Positions 5,457-5,604 of a DNA stretch of 5,604 nucleotides are shown here, one piece after another. Origin of the DNA: DATKEH01 sp035546355 (GTDB taxonomy: Bacteria > Acidobacteriota > Thermoanaerobaculia > Multivoradales > JAIOJS01); assembly GCA_035546355.1 (NCBI GenBank), contig DATKEH010000409.1, positions 1 to 5,604 of the forward strand, read 5' to 3'. The notes beneath the pieces are model-generated. The model was given only the letters and a program-made list of their open reading frames with translations, did not search any database and was not told the origin of the DNA. The number at the start of each line of letters is the position of its first letter. Positions within the stretch are counted from its first letter, which is position 1. Position numbers and translations under genes: made by a program.

Positions 5457-5604
5457 TCAACCACCTGCGCCTGCGCGAGGCTCGAGTCGGCCGAGCCGCC
5501 GCAGCACCGAGCGCGCCGCGTGGTAACCACACATGCCGTGCACCCCGGCGCCCGGCGGCGTCGCTGCGGAGCAGAGAAAGAGGCGTGGATCGGGAGTGGT
5601 GTAG
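5457..5604 (-). CDS. C-terminal end of FAD-dependent oxidoreductase (phytoene desaturase-like), cut by window edge
   Basis: Reading in from the right edge on the minus strand, 48 codons precede TGA at 5459-5457. They encode YTTPDPRLFLCSAATPPGAG, then VHGMCGYHAARSVL, then RRLGRLEPRAGAGG. The pattern T-P-x-x-x-L-[FY]-L-C-x-x-[AS]-T-x-P-G-x-G-V-x-G-x-x-G-x-x-A-A-R is the C-terminal FAD-binding motif of NAD(P)/FAD-dependent oxidoreductases of the phytoene desaturase/amine oxidase group. Its Gly-rich turn and the following helix contact the FAD. The rest of the protein, normally about 450-500 more residues, lies outside the window, so the substrate cannot be inferred. The reading frame and stop are clear. 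Confidence 0.85.
   Translation of the reverse strand, partial: YTTPDPRLFLCSAATPPGAGVHGMCGYHAARSVLRRLGRLEPRAGAGG

Noticed and set aside
1..5604. EcfG-type general-stress promoters (GGAAC, spacer, GTT) suggested by the gene content
   Set aside because: GGAAC occurs on the minus strand before the 1641 start and elsewhere, but I found no copy with a matching GTT element at the expected spacing.
1..5604. CRISPR arrays, tRNA or rRNA genes, insertion sequences and attachment sites
   Set aside because: No regularly spaced repeats, tRNA-like cloverleaf, transposase motifs or terminal inverted repeats were seen; the only tandem repeat is the 22-bp duplication.

Overview
The window is about 70% GC, densely packed, with mostly clear Shine-Dalgarno sites and several GTG starts. 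It looks like chromosomal DNA from a high-GC bacterium, most likely a proteobacterium judging by the protein families. The genus cannot be read from the sequence. No mobile element, CRISPR array, tRNA or rRNA was seen.

Layout, left to right. A minus-strand DUF2071 (YqjF-like) gene runs off the left edge (1-712). A 152-bp divergent spacer with a 10-bp dyad follows. Then comes a small plus-strand gene for a DUF883/ElaB-like membrane-anchored protein (865-1209), whose stop codon lies in a perfect 22-bp tandem duplication. A GC-rich hairpin (1251-1282) separates it from a convergent minus-strand cluster. In transcription order that cluster is a type IB DNA topoisomerase (3496-2393), a YciE/YciF-type DUF892 ferritin-like protein with a Rho-N/SAP-like tail (2327-1701), and a small hydrophilic Asp/Arg/Tyr-rich protein (1641-1288). 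Divergent from the topoisomerase is a cytoplasmic BON-domain protein (3579-4100). It converges on a stand-alone mannose-1-phosphate guanylyltransferase-like nucleotidyltransferase (5149-4109). The two stop codons lie in the two arms of one perfect 7-bp hairpin. After a 307-bp spacer, the last 48 codons of an FAD-dependent phytoene-desaturase-like oxidoreductase enter from the right edge (5603-5457).

The core (865-4100) reads as a general-stress neighbourhood: ferritin-like, BON, DUF883-like and hydrophilic small proteins around a topoisomerase IB. Such families are often expressed in stationary phase, osmotic stress or desiccation. That they act together here, perhaps in protecting DNA or managing its topology, is inferred from gene order and family membership. 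The flanking genes (DUF2071, nucleotidyltransferase, FAD oxidoreductase) have no obvious link to this theme.

No clearly new system was found. The less ordinary points are the topoisomerase IB/DUF892 linkage, the stop-codon-sharing hairpin, a hairpin over the topoisomerase start, the dyad at 763-794 and the tandem duplication.
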